Positions 32,407 through 43,048 of a stretch of DNA of 64,000 bases are shown one piece after another. The stretch lies in assembly GCF_040869045.1 (NCBI RefSeq), contig NC_090319.1, positions 226,958,490 to 227,022,489 of the forward strand, written 5' to 3'. The notes under the pieces are model-generated. The model did not search any database and had not been told where the DNA came from. It saw nothing but the letters and a program-made list of their open reading frames with translations. The stretch's first letter is position 1. Every line of letters starts with the position of its first letter. The translations under genes and the position numbers were made by a program. Source of the stretch: Eurosta solidaginis (taxonomy: Eukaryota; Arthropoda; Insecta; Diptera; Tephritidae).

Positions 32407-33973
32407 CAGTGGTGGTGTGGCCCTCCGTGGCTGATAAAGGATGCGGGGCCATCCTCCATCCATGGCCATCACACCATCCGGAAACCGAAGACGTAACCCT
32501 CGAAGCGAGGGGAGTCAAGGCGCATACTTCAGTTGTATCCAAATACGAGGCCCTTCTCGCAAAGGTTTTCTTCGTTTCCACGAGCACTTCGGGTAGTTTC
32601 CTACGTCATGAGATTTTACCATCGGACTTGTACACACACGCGTCAGTTTCATTTGTATCCATCTCTTATCATCTCGGGAGAGGAAATATCAAAAACGCGT
32701 AGTTTGCTAATTATTCTTGCTGAGATGAATTGTTTTCCACAAGAGCATCGCAATCTAACTTCCAAAATTCCTATTAACTCCAAAAGTAAAATTTTGACCT
32801 TGAATCCATTTTTTGACAGTCAGGGTGTATACGAGTCAACGGCCAGTTAGCAAACTCGCCGACCTTACCCTGCAACGAAAAACATCCAATTCTACTTCCG
32901 TACAACTGTTCGTTTTCCAAATTGCTAGTTCACTTTCTCCATTGCATTTCCCTTCATGGAGGTAATCAACTGACACTACGGTTACTTCGTCAGCAATAAC
33001 GGATTCCGCAAGCCAAAAATCTAATCAGGACAACGATTCATCATTGTAAATCTTGCGTTCTGCATAGACAACGAGACCAAAGTCAAATAATGGTTGCTCT
33101 TCCAGAGGAAAGGAAAAGTTCCAGACCGTACGAAAACACTGATCGACTTTGCGGGGCCATTCGACATTAAGACGTATTCCGGACGATCGTATAAAGTGAC
33201 CAAAGGATATGTGTGCATTTTCATTTGCTTTTCTACAACAGCAATTCATTTGGAAGCGGCCAGTGATCTCTCCACAGAAGCTTTTCTCCGGGCCTTCCCG
33301 CAGAAGTTGTCCAAAAAATATCTTTTCGGATAATGGGACGAACTTCGTTGGCGCGTCAACCAGCCTTAAAAAGGATTTCAAGCAATTTTTGGTCTCATCT
33401 CAGAAATCCTTGTGTAAACTCTATAGTCATCAAGGAGTTTCGTGGTACTTTATACCGGCGGGCGCTCTTCACATGGGTGGGCTGTGTGAAGCTGGGGTTA
33501 AAAGTTTTAAATTACATTTCCGAAGAGTAGGTGCGTCTCAGAAATTCACATTCGAAGCGTTCCAAACTCTGTTATGTCGCATAGAAGCTTGCCTTAACTC
33601 CCGACTACTATCGCCAAATTCCACTGAAGTATCTGACTCTGCCGCCTTAACACCTGGTCAATTTCTCACGGGGGGTCCCATCCTTTTGCCCGCAGAACCA
33701 TCCATTGAAGCCAATCCCACATCGCTAATTAATCGGTGGCAGAAGTTAAAAGCTTTGAGCCAACAGCATGCCCTTCGATGGAAGGAGGAATACTTGAAAG
33801 AACTTCACAAACGTTATAAGTGGAAGTTCCCCAAGAGAGATATCGCGATTGATGAATGGCGCTTGGGCCGGGTTACTAAGGTCTACCAAGGCACCGATAA
33901 AAGAATTCGCGTCGCCGACATTCGCACCCAAAAGGGAATGATAACGCGCCACATCGGGAAGTTAGTAGTCTAA
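32407..33973 (+). pseudogene. BEL/Pao integrase (degenerate)
   Basis: From 32407 to about 33090 the zinc-binding part is readable only through shifts between frames. The DDE core is split: IDFAGPFDIKTYSG with the first Asp in the frame 33094-33333, FSDNGTNFVGA with the second near 33336, and LCEAGVKSFKLHF with the third acidic residue near 33488 in the frame 33209-33973. The C-terminus (RLGRVTKVYQGTDKRIRVAD) ends at a TAA at 33971. Two frameshifts and several stops are present, so it is inactive. Confidence 0.8.
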
Positions 33974-34109
33974 CCCAATTAAATTTTGTGTATATTCCAC
34001 TTCTCTAACTTTAGCATCACAAAATTGGCACGTTCTAACGAATCGACAACCTCCACGGTACGCGCCTCATGCACCGAAAAAAGCAATCCAAACACAATCA
34101 AAATCAGAC

Positions 34110-34829
34110 GGCCGATTCAAATGCAGAGTTTGCCATCGCGCGCATCTACTGCGGTACTGTAAGAAGTTCGTGAAAGCGAACCATGAATGTCGTTTAAGAC
34201 TCGTACTATTGCACCGCTACTGTTCGCGCTGTCTAGCATACTCACATGGGGCCAAGAATTGCCAAAGTAATGGGATGTGCCAGTACTGCCATGACACTCA
34301 CAACACGTCCTTACAATCCAAAGCTCCTCTATACCTCAAAAAAGAGGTGCCTCAGCTTTTGACGCAACTCTCCGGAGCCATCACTGTACTGCCAACCGTC
34401 GCGGTATATTTGCATGTAGGGCAGCGGAAGGTTTTGACCCGGGGCCTGCTCGTTTCGTGCTCGCAGACGAGTAAAGTTTTTGGGTCATTAGTCAAGCGTC
34501 TCAGCTTGCGTACCTTACCTGTGGCAACCACTGAGTTGCACGTCAGCTCGTCTAATGACCCATACGTGCAGTTCTCGTTTGTTGCCAGGGTCGTCGCGGA
34601 GGTTGGGTTGAAACCCCCTGTCCGCTATCTCAGCCAAACGACGCGAGACAAATTCGTTAACCTACTATTAGCCGATCCGAACTTTCATACCTCGTCCGCG
34701 GTAGCCGTAATCTTCGGCGGCGATGTACACAGTAAAATCATGCGTGCCGAAATCATAGCGTATTCTGGGTATCCTACTGCCCAGAACTCAATATTCGGTG
34801 GGTTCCTTTCTGGCCCATGTGCCCTTTAA
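34110..34829 (+). pseudogene. Second BEL-like nucleocapsid and protease fragment downstream of integrase
   Basis: A 219-codon frame (34170-34829), extended upstream to about 34110. It has a zinc-knuckle-like cysteine cluster (CRVC, YCSRCLAYSHGAKNC, CQYCHDTHNTSL) followed by an aspartic-protease-like segment ending VIFGGDVHSKIM and IFGGFLSGPC. The order cysteine cluster then protease repeats what is seen at 17485-18230, but here it lies behind the integrase and has clearly different sequence. It is most simply a piece of a second, related BEL/Pao element joined to the first. An accessory ORF of the element is an alternative. Confidence 0.6.
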
Positions 34830-35659
34830 GACACACATACCCACTAGTGGGTACCGTTTACAAATTTATGAAGGCGCCTCCTTACTGAGGACTAGATTTA
34901 AGTACATACTACAACATATTGAATTCGTAAAACATGCGTAGTTATATACATATATAGATAAAAGCTCAACAATTTATTTCCTTTACACCCATGTTTGAAT
35001 TTATAGAGTTAAGCCCTATATTGTAAATTGATAATTAACACATTTAGAACGAATCTTGTACATACATAGATTACCAACATTTATCTCCAAGTCATTTGCA
35101 ATTCCTCAGTATTGCAAGGCTGGTGGCAATGTTGAAACCAAAAGGCTTGCAATAGTTGGGAATCACTGGACATTTCTCGATGCAGCCGTATGCTGCAAAA
35201 CTACTCGTGCCGGGAAATGCACCGGTGAGAATTTGCGAAAGCAGTGAGAACAAATTGATGTACGACTTGAGAAGACAGTCTTTGGCTATCCACCAACCGC
35301 TGCGCTTACAGTCGTCATCGATATTACAAGGTATTTTTCTCTTTCCATTACCTTCATTTATATTCATTTACTTATTGTACATATTTGCATAAATTGATAT
35401 ATATCTTCCTATATATGTAATTTATTTCATATCCTTTATGCAAATAAACAAGCTTTGAATTATATTCTAATTCATTGTTTTCTTTCTTTCCTTGTGGTTC
35501 GCAGCGTGCCCAACTCGTAACATTCGTGAGTTCGTACCGGCGCTTTCTTTCGTCGCTATCCCCCCAAACACTTTTCATCAGAAGATCGAAAAACCTGTTC
35601 CAGTAGAGTGGGTCGATTTGTATGGACGAAAGTTAACCGATATCGCGCCATCGATTTTT
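34830..35659. other. Unassigned stretch, possible BEL 3' LTR
   Basis: No protein domain was recognised. A stretch from TGTTGAAACC (about 35131) to CTCGTAACA (about 35522) has TG...CA ends, follows a G-rich AAGGCTGGTGGCAA that could be a polypurine tract, and contains AATAAA near 35444. It could be the BEL/Pao 3' LTR, but the matching 5' LTR is not in the window, so this cannot be confirmed. Confidence 0.35.
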
Positions 35660-36310
35660 CGAAGAACTTTAAGAAATTTAAAAAATTTACGTGTCCTTTA
35701 CAGAGTACAGTTTAAACATCAAACCAAGTAAATGTACTTTTGGTGTACAAAGTATAAATCTTTTAGGACATAATATTTCTGGAACAGTTGACTGTGTCGA
35801 TTTATTAACTGATATCGCGCTATCGATTTTTCGATAGGATTTGGGCTCAAAAAAAAAGTTACACTACGCATACCCAAAAAAAGTACGCTAAAAATTTTGT
35901 TGATAACAGTTTTTTGAAAAAAAAATTAAATATTTTTTTGGGTCGTACAAGGTGTACGTGAAAATTTTACAATCACACGAAAATGTTTTAGTTGGTCATG
36001 AAAAAAAACCTTAAAAATCAAAGTCGATCAAAAGTAAAAAAAAAAATTAAATTTAATTACGCAGGGTCGAAAATTATTTTTTTGGGTATGCGTACTGAAT
36101 TTTTTTCCTGAGCCCAAATCCTATCGAAAAATCGATGGCGCGATATCGGTTAATAAATCGACCCAGTCTACTGTTCCAGAAATATTATGTCCTAAAAAAT
36201 CGATACTTGGTACACCAAAAGTACATTTACTTGGTTTAATGTTTAAACAGTACTCTGTAAGACGTTGAAAAAGGACAACTAAATTTTTTAAATTTTGTTC
36301 TTCGTAAATT
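35660..36310. repeat. Long inverted repeat (foldback) with mag-like RT fragments in the arms
   Basis: Left arm about 35660-35885 and right arm about 36070-36310 are reverse complements with scattered mismatches, separated by about 185 bp of AT-rich loop. Each arm contains a mag-like RT fragment (reading LNIKPSKCTFGVQS and LGHNISG on the plus strand on the left, its counterpart on the minus strand on the right) joined to a non-coding motif with GATATCGCGC and ATCGATTTTTCGATAGG. The right arm runs on into the minus-strand mag-like element. A third, partial copy of the non-coding motif lies at about 35611-35661. Confidence 0.8.
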
Positions 36311-36409
36311 TAAACATACCGAAAGGAGTTGTGATAGCAGTTTTATAAATGTCTTCTTCAGCCATACGAATATGGTGATATGCTCTAGCTAAATCTAATT
36401 TTGAAAATA
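36270..36409 (-). pseudogene. mag-like gypsy reverse transcriptase, piece downstream of a non-LTR insertion
   Basis: On the minus strand this reads [20 protein letters not shown] and [12 protein letters not shown], the RT segment following motif A in mag-type Ty3/gypsy elements. It continues the frame that stops at 38086. ATTTTGAAAATA at 36398-36409 and again at 38086-38097 is the 12-bp target duplication of the intervening non-LTR element. Confidence 0.8.
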
Positions 36410-38085
36410 CTTACACTTACTTAATTGGCGCTTAACCTTTAAACTGTTATTGCCCTCCAACAATGCGCTCCAGTCGCCCCTTCTCTCTGCCAACCGGCGC
36501 CAATTCCTCACACCAAGGGAGTTTACATCGTTATGTTGTTGCTTTTGTTGATGCTGGTTCCCAAATAAACGAAGTCTTTGACTATTTCGAAATTATGGCT
36601 GCCAAAAGTAGCGTGGTTGCCAAGGCGCAAGGCGCAAAGAACACTTAGATTCCAACCGTCGGGTATCCCATCGTCCGCCCCATATTTTGCGAAGAAGCTG
36701 ATGCATGCGCCTTACCAACTCCTCGTCGCCATATTTGAATAGCTCCGCAGGCAATCCATCAGGGCACGCGGCCTTGTTGTTTTTCAATCTGGTTATTGCT
36801 TTTCTGACTTCGTCATAATCGGGTGGGGGACATTTATTCCATCATCATCGATTGCGGGATCGGGTTCGTCATCCCTGTGCGGTAAATCGCTGTCTACATT
36901 TGGGAGAGCAGAGAAGTGTTCCCTCCATAATCTAAGTACTCTCTGGACAAAAGACAAGATCGCCGTTTTCCTTCTTCCAGGAGTTTGCCCCGGTCTTAAA
37001 ACCTTCCGTCTGTCGCTGAATTTTTTCGGAAAAAATTTTCGGGCGTTATTCCTGGTGGCTAGCAGTTCGAGCTCCTCGCACTCACGCCTTTCTGCCTCTG
37101 CTTTTTTCTTCCTGAAAAGGCGTCTCGCTTCCCTTTTTAACTCGCGATAGCGTTCACACACTCCTCTTGTTGCGCTCCCTTTTAACGTAGCCTTGTAGGC
37201 AGCGTCCTTTCTTTCGGTTGCAACGCGGCATTATTAATCGCACCAGTTGTTTTTCCGTGGCCGCCGGTAACCAACTTTTTTCTCGGCAGCAGTACGAAGT
37301 GCTTTGGAGATATGCTCCCACTGCTCCTGCATTCCGTCAGGCTGAGTTGCGCTCTCAGAGAGCAGGTGTGAGAGTCAAGTTGCGAAATCATTGGCAGTCT
37401 GTTGCGATTGCAGCCTTTTGACGTCTAGCTTTCCTTGTGTTTTTTGTTCATTGGTCTAGCCGTGCTGAGGCGGGTGCGTATTTTAGTTACGACGAGATAA
37501 TGGTCCGAGTCGACTTTAGGTCCTCGTATCGTGTGCACATCACCAAATTGGCAATTTACACCGTTTGGGCAATTTATTGCGCAATTTATCATATAATAAA
37601 TTGTAATGATAAATTGCCAATTAAAAAAAAAAAATGCGTAATAAATTGTTTGTTGTTGGTTGGCTCATCTCATCAGTTAATTTAATTTTTTTCATTTCAT
37701 TGGAATAGGGATTGTCAAAAGAAGATGGTAAACTCAAAATGAAACCAAAACATTGAACACATTTTCTTACAACAAATTTCAAAGTTTTATGTTTTCATTA
37801 CGCACATTTGCACAGTCTGAACAAAGGTATGTTGTTGCTGTTGAGATGAGCCAACCAGCTATCAAATTACTATTGTGTAAACTAAATTTAGTTGTATGAA
37901 CACCACTCAATTGAAATCGAAATTGCCTCAATTTATTATTCTGTTTGAACATAGTATAAAAGACTAGAGGCATAGCGTCCGTCTATCACAACGTGATCGA
38001 TCTGATTGCGAGTATTTCGATCGGGGGACAGCCATGTAGCTTGATGTATCTTTTTATGCATGAATATGGTCATATTTCGAGCACC
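36410..38085 (-). mobile_element. 5'-truncated non-LTR retrotransposon inserted in the mag-like element
   Basis: Flanked by 12-bp duplications (see neighbours). Read from 38085 downward: endonuclease pieces (QATWLSPDRNTRNQIDHVVI near 38050-37985, then KVDSDHYLV near 37530-37500, interrupted by an AT-rich insert), a basic linker (ORF 36793-37161, LRLWREHFSALPN), the start of RT (NKAACPDGLPAELFKYGDEE, 36593-36787), then a jump to the 3' end (GGTTAAGCGCCAATTAAGTAAG). The RT core with its active site is deleted near 36640. The 3' tail is a short TAAG/GTAA repeat. I could not assign the clade with confidence. Confidence 0.75.
37556..37965. mobile_element. AT-rich insertion inside the non-LTR endonuclease
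   Basis: The endonuclease reading frame stops at about 37966 and resumes at about 37555, so about 410 bp were inserted. The insert holds TTGGCTCATCTCATC (about 37660) and its near reverse complement GATGAGCCAA/GAGATGAGCCAACC (about 37842), and repeats of GCAATTTA/AAATTGCC. It could be a small MITE-like element, but the ends and a target duplication are unclear. Confidence 0.45.
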
Positions 38086-39570
38086 ATTTTGAAAATATAT
38101 TTTTATTATGAAGGTTCATATTAAAATCCTGTATGTGGGGTAAGGGATAACAATCGGGAAGAGTTACAATATTTAATCTTCTAAAATCACCACGCCAATC
38201 ATTAAACTCATTTAACTCTTTTTTAGGTTCAAGGTGAAGTGGTGATGCTAATGAAGAATTTGAAGGCCGACAAATGCCTGTTTTGCCTGAGAAATCAAAC
38301 TCCGTTTTTGCAACTTTGTATTTTACCGGATCTAAGCGCCTGGGCTTAGAAAATGGAAGACTACCTTCTGTTACAAGTCGATGTACTGTTGTATGTTTAA
38401 CGGGTTTAGTATAATCTGGCTCTGCAAAAAGTGACGGAAACTCCCGTAATAATTTTGTAAATTTATTGTCAACCACAAATAATTTAGGTAATGGAATGTC
38501 GCAAAAGTAGGATACTGTATTAAATGAGAGATTGGTTAATGGATCTACCAAATGCTTATGTTTAATATCTAATAAGGAGACCATATTTACACAGAAAATC
38601 AGCGCCAGTTATTGGCATGGCTATACCTATCCGCAATAAAAAAAATAAAGGGAAATGCACGTCTTACACCCAAATTGACGTTTAAAAGCCGTTTCCCATA
38701 AGCGGCAATTGAGCCATTAGCTGCAGTGAGAATTGTATCTGAACGTTTCGTATGAGGAAACTTAGTGGCGGTAATACTAAAATTTCTGCTCCACTATCAA
38801 TCAAAAAATTTAGTTTATTTTCTCTATTGCACATAAATAAGCGACGTGTTGATAATTCTAAATTTCCGTTGTTCGTCGCTGCAACAACGGAAGAATTTAG
38901 TTTGTGAATCTTTGTTTTTGTTATAGGAACAAGGTTGTTCACACATTCTGACATTACTTCCAAATTTGTAGTGGAATCTACACAACCAATTTTGATTATT
39001 TCGTGAATTCGATCTATGCCTAAATGTATTCCTAAATTTGTTCCTCGAACTGGACCGCGATCTAGGTTGATTTCTATAAATTTGGCTTTTGACTTCAGAT
39101 AACTCTGAAGAGAGCTTCTGGAAATTCTCACAAATCAAAGAGGACGTTTTAACCAAGTTTTCAACAACAGAATTTTGTCCATTTGTATCCGGAAAATTAT
39201 TAACCGAAAATACTTCATTCTTGTTTATTACTTCCCAAATATTATCTGCTAATTTTGTTAATTCGGTAATATTACTAGAACTCGAACTAGCCAAAATCAC
39301 ACTAAAATTTTTAGGAATTTTACGCATCCAAATTTTTGTTTTTATATTTTCGCTAGAATTTAACGGCTACTACAATTAATGAACGGTACAATTCTGAGGG
39401 CTTACGATCACGCATATCAGAATCACTTAAAATTTTATCAAGTTACGATTTTTTTTAAGTTCGGTAAACTTGTTATTAATAGGAGGATTTTGGATAAAAT
39501 GTAGTATCGCGTGGAATTCACCTTCAAACACGCTTAACATTACAAACATTCGTTCATTGACCCAGATAAC
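38086..39570 (-). pseudogene. mag-like Ty3/gypsy gag C-terminus, protease and RT start
   Basis: Minus-strand remains. Gag: 38824-39327, ending with the cysteine motif CRFHYKFGSNVRMCEQPC (CX3-HX-type motif characteristic of mag-lineage gags), with further gag to about 39570. Protease: FLIDSGAEILVLPP in the frame 38682-39131. RT start: the frame 38054-38584 with LEPKKELNEFNDWRGDFRRL and LPDCYPLPHIQDF. Frames change at about 38830 and 38600 and stops are present. The 5' part of gag is cut off by the TIR element at 39573, and the RT is cut by the non-LTR insertion at 38085. Confidence 0.8.
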
Positions 39571-39572
39571 TA

Positions 39573-41561
39573 CACTCTAAAGCGAAAATCGTAAATTTAC
39601 TACCATAATGGGAGGCATCACTTTAACCACTGTAAATGTGTAATATTACACATCTTTATTTTTGCAAATTTCTTGTTGAATTTTACGCAAAAAATGTGTA
39701 ATACTTTAGACACAATATGCCTAAAATCATACGCTCCCGTTGCTTATATGAGTCGTTTATTCTGGAAGTGGTTTAAGTCCATTTTTTCTTATATTGAGAT
39801 ATTTAAGGGTTTGTGTTTGATTTGTTTCAAAAATATTGTTAAGTATTATACATTTTTTTTATGGCTTTGTGACCTTAAACATGTTAGAATATATAACGTA
39901 ATATGTTTTGTAAATTTTACTATCAAAATAAGCTGTGTTTCAGAACTTAAAATGGACTTAAACCACTTTCACAATTAATAAAATGACCTTTTTGTTAGTG
40001 AAAAAGTATAAGCCCACTTATTTTTAAGAAATTAAATAATTGAAATTGTAAATATTTTATCTTTGACGTAGATGAATGTAATAGCTTTAAAATAAATAGG
40101 GAAGTTTTCAAGTTAGATACAGATTTTTATTTACATAATTAAAAAAATATTTTAAAAAAAAAATATTTATTCATTTATTAAAAAATTTAATTTACATTCA
40201 TTTATTTATTAAGGAAAATATTGAAGATTTAGCCATATTATTTCTCCTCATTTAGATAATGTGTGAGGTTTTTAAAATATTCAATGTTGTATAGGTTGTA
40301 TATACTTTAGTAACTCCATAATATCCTTATACTTAGGAGTTGAAATGGGATGTACATTTTTGTATAATGGTGTTAATTTTATTTTGTTGAATTTCTTTGG
40401 TCTTCCCCGACAAGGTAATAAGTCAAGTATTTTATACTCTTTATCCACTTCCATAGATTTTTTATAGAGGAATTTAAAGGGTGCATTTTTTAAAAATCGA
40501 ATCCAGCATATCGTTAGCCAATTTACAGGTTCGCCACTAGAGTTTTGTTAATCTTTAATGACTAGCTTCTTCCAGATAATAATTAATAATAATAAATTTT
40601 GAATAAATATTAAATAATAAGTTTTATTTCGGTGGACTTAAACCAGCTTCAAAATAATTTTTTTTGGATTTTGTTAGCTAAGTAATTTTCAAGTCCCCAA
40701 AATCATAGCGATTTTAGTGATACTAGACTTGAATTGTTTATAAAAAAAGGGTTATAAAGGAATGTGATTATTGTTATCATTAACTCCATTTTTTTTTAAA
40801 TGGACTTAAACCACTTTTAAAATAAACGACTCATATTTAAACCCTAAGAGCTCGATTTTAAACACTAAGGGTGCGATTCTAAACACTAAATGTTTTAAAA
40901 TATAGGAATATACTTCATGTATGCTTGAAGCGAAAAATTCGCAAGAAGCCATCGAACAATTGAATTTGTGGTACACAGTGGTGACACCTTCAACCACGGC
41001 ATCTTTAGCAGATTTTTTGAAAAATGGACTGCATAGACGTTGTATGTATCTTGAAGACTTTTTATTGCATTTTGGAAACAAACATTCAAACAAATTGGAA
41101 CTCAGTTTCCTATGCGCATATAAATCCAAATGATAACTCCTTAATTCGCAGAACTGCTTTGCACACACAAACATTTCCAATATATTTTAAAGCTTATTAC
41201 TTATTTATATTTACATATATTTTATAGCTTATTCACCTATTTATAATTATTTTTTAAAGCTTATTCACTTTTTCCACCACGAGGCGACAAACGCGACGAT
41301 TTCACAGAAAATGAAAATTTACAGTTACCTGACCGAAATTTACACATTGTTGTGTGAAATTACAAAGCACTCTTCTTGCCTAAAACTACGTACTTTACGA
41401 GTGTAAATCAAAATATTACACGTTCTTTTATAGTAATATCATCCATTTTTTTATTTTCAACATGAATACGTACACAAAATGGGCATTTTTACACCAAACA
41501 ATTATTTCAACAGGAATTTACCCCCATTTTAATCTTAATTTCATACACAAGTTTTAGAGTG
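39573..41561. mobile_element. TIR DNA element of ~2 kb, non-autonomous
   Basis: CACTCTAAA at 39573 and TTTAGAGTG ending at 41561 are perfect inverted ends. Flanks allow either a TA duplication (39571-39572 and 41562-41563) or, if one more base is counted as part of the TIR, an ACT duplication (39569-39571 and 41563-41565). The interior contains AT-rich sequence with palindromes such as GTGTAATATTACAC and no transposase. The short ORF 40921-41133 (70 codons) has no recognised domain. The superfamily is undecided: TA fits Tc1/mariner and three bases fit PIF/Harbinger or CACTA. Confidence 0.65.
39747..40836. mobile_element. Second TIR element nested in the first (~1.09 kb)
   Basis: ATATGAGTCGTTTATT with GTGGTTTAAGTCCATTT at 39747-39786 is mirrored by AAATGGACTTAAACCAC and AATAAACGACTCATAT at about 40799-40836, giving inverted ends of about 40 bp with few mismatches. 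Further copies of the GGACTTAAACCA motif lie inside, at about 39952 and 40633. No transposase ORF is present. Removing it would leave an outer element of about 0.9 kb. Confidence 0.7.
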
Positions 41562-41983
41562 TACTATGAGTTCATTCGCGTTTGCCAAGTTGCCTAATGC
41601 ATTAATGCGTCATACACAAATTGCTCAAAATGGAATCATATTGACAATATGTAGGTCAATATAATAATTCGATGACAAAGCATTTCTCACTATTGAGTCA
41701 TGCACCTCTGGTATATAAATATTAATGTAAGAATGTATATATGTATAGGTTAAGAACTTTTGTATAAATAGGAAAGAATTTATTCAATAAAGAAGGAATA
41801 TCATTCTGACGCTAAACTTCAGCGCTTCAATTTTATTATTATTCGGAAATATTACATGGCGATCCTGCCAGACTAGATTTGAAATTGGCAAAACTGCTAA
41901 AAAATCTAGTTGGAGGAAGATCATGCCAGTTGGACCCTTAAAACATAAAATTTGCCTAACAAGCGAAAATTGTTTGAAGGCTC
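41562..41983 (+). other. Candidate mag-like LTR end with primer binding site (plus strand)
   Basis: A stretch ending in ...AATATTACA at 41856 is followed by TGGCGATCCTGCCAGAC (41857-41873), the sort of primer binding site seen in mag-lineage elements. It has AATAAA near 41788 and a TATAAATA-like motif near 41726. A plausible LTR start is TGTAGGTCAA at 41650. Its orientation is plus, opposite to the mag-like coding region at 38086-39570, so it belongs to another copy or an inverted piece. The LOA-like element begins right after, at 41984. Confidence 0.45.
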
Positions 41984-42129
41984 TTAGGTTGGGTTAGGTT
42001 GAACTGGCCGGACCATGAGGACCTCAAATAGACTGATTAAGTCCGTAGTGTTACAAGAAATTTGTTTTAACGGCCAAAATGAAAAACCCTATCAAAAACA
42101 AGGACCTATGTTATAAAATAACTCCGTCC

Positions 42130-43048
42130 TCTTGGCAAATACTAGAAGCTTCCTAGGACTTAAGCCACTTGATGCTTCTAGATCTGACAGCTGTATCACT
42201 CCTAATAGCTGGAGTCTTAGCCTGACAAGTGCAGGGAACGAGCACAGAACGTGCTCGATCGTTTCCTCCTACAACCCGCACTTCCTACATCTGCTATCAC
42301 TGACCAAGCCTAATTTAAAGGCATGTGACTCCAGAAGGGAGTGTCCAGTCAGAATACCCGTCATGAATCTACAGTCCTCTCTTTTTAATGATAGAAGCAA
42401 CTGTGTTAGTCTAAGGTTGTAAGACCTACACACAATCTTCGACACTTTACAGCCCCGCGCTTGAACCCACGCCTTTCCCGCTTGGTCGATCATGGGCACC
42501 TCTCGCCTTCGCTTAATCTCGCCCAATCTAATTGGGACGTCTACGGAGCAAGCTTCAAGGGATGCGCCCTTTTTAGCTAGTTCGTCCGCTTTTTCATTCC
42601 CATCTATTCCCATATGCCCTGGGACCCAAAATAGATGTATGCTTCTCCCTGTCCCGATTCTCTCCAGAGACTGCTTATACTCTAACACGCATTTAGATGC
42701 TGTGCTATGCGAGATTATTGCCTTAATTGCTGCTTGACTGTCAATATAAAAGTTAATACGGTTGCAGCTTAAGCTATTCTCTTCCAGGGTTTCTACTGCT
42801 TTGATTACGGCTAATATTTCCGCTTGGAAAACGCTACAGTAATCCGGCAGCCTGTAGGATCTGCTTATTTCCGGATCAGCGCAGTATACCGCAGACCCTA
42901 CTCCTTTCACTACTTTGGAACCATCGGTGTACACGTGTATCGCCTCGTCCGCCATTTGCGCACCCTTGCGGCAACCGTCCACCTTTATTGTGGCCTTAAG
43001 ATCTCCCTCGAAGCGCATGGGGAATCAGGTAGTCTGTTCGTCTTGTGA
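42130..43048 (-). pseudogene. LOA-like ORF2: RNase H and C-terminal zinc motif
   Basis: The frame 42269-43018 encodes a complete RNase H: IHVYTDGSKVVKGVGSA, FQAEILAVIKAVETLEE, FYIDSQAAIKAI and LFWVPGHMGIDGNEKADELA, holding all four acidic and histidine positions. The CRKC pair, followed past an in-frame TAG near 42270 by ETIEHVLC, forms the CCHC motif, and the frame can be followed to about 42120. RNase H removes RNA from the cDNA hybrid in these elements. One stop separates the tail. Confidence 0.85.

Noticed and set aside
40921..41133. 70-codon ORF in the outer TIR element as a transposase remnant
   Set aside because: No DDE or zinc-finger motif was found, and overlapping antisense frames are equally open.
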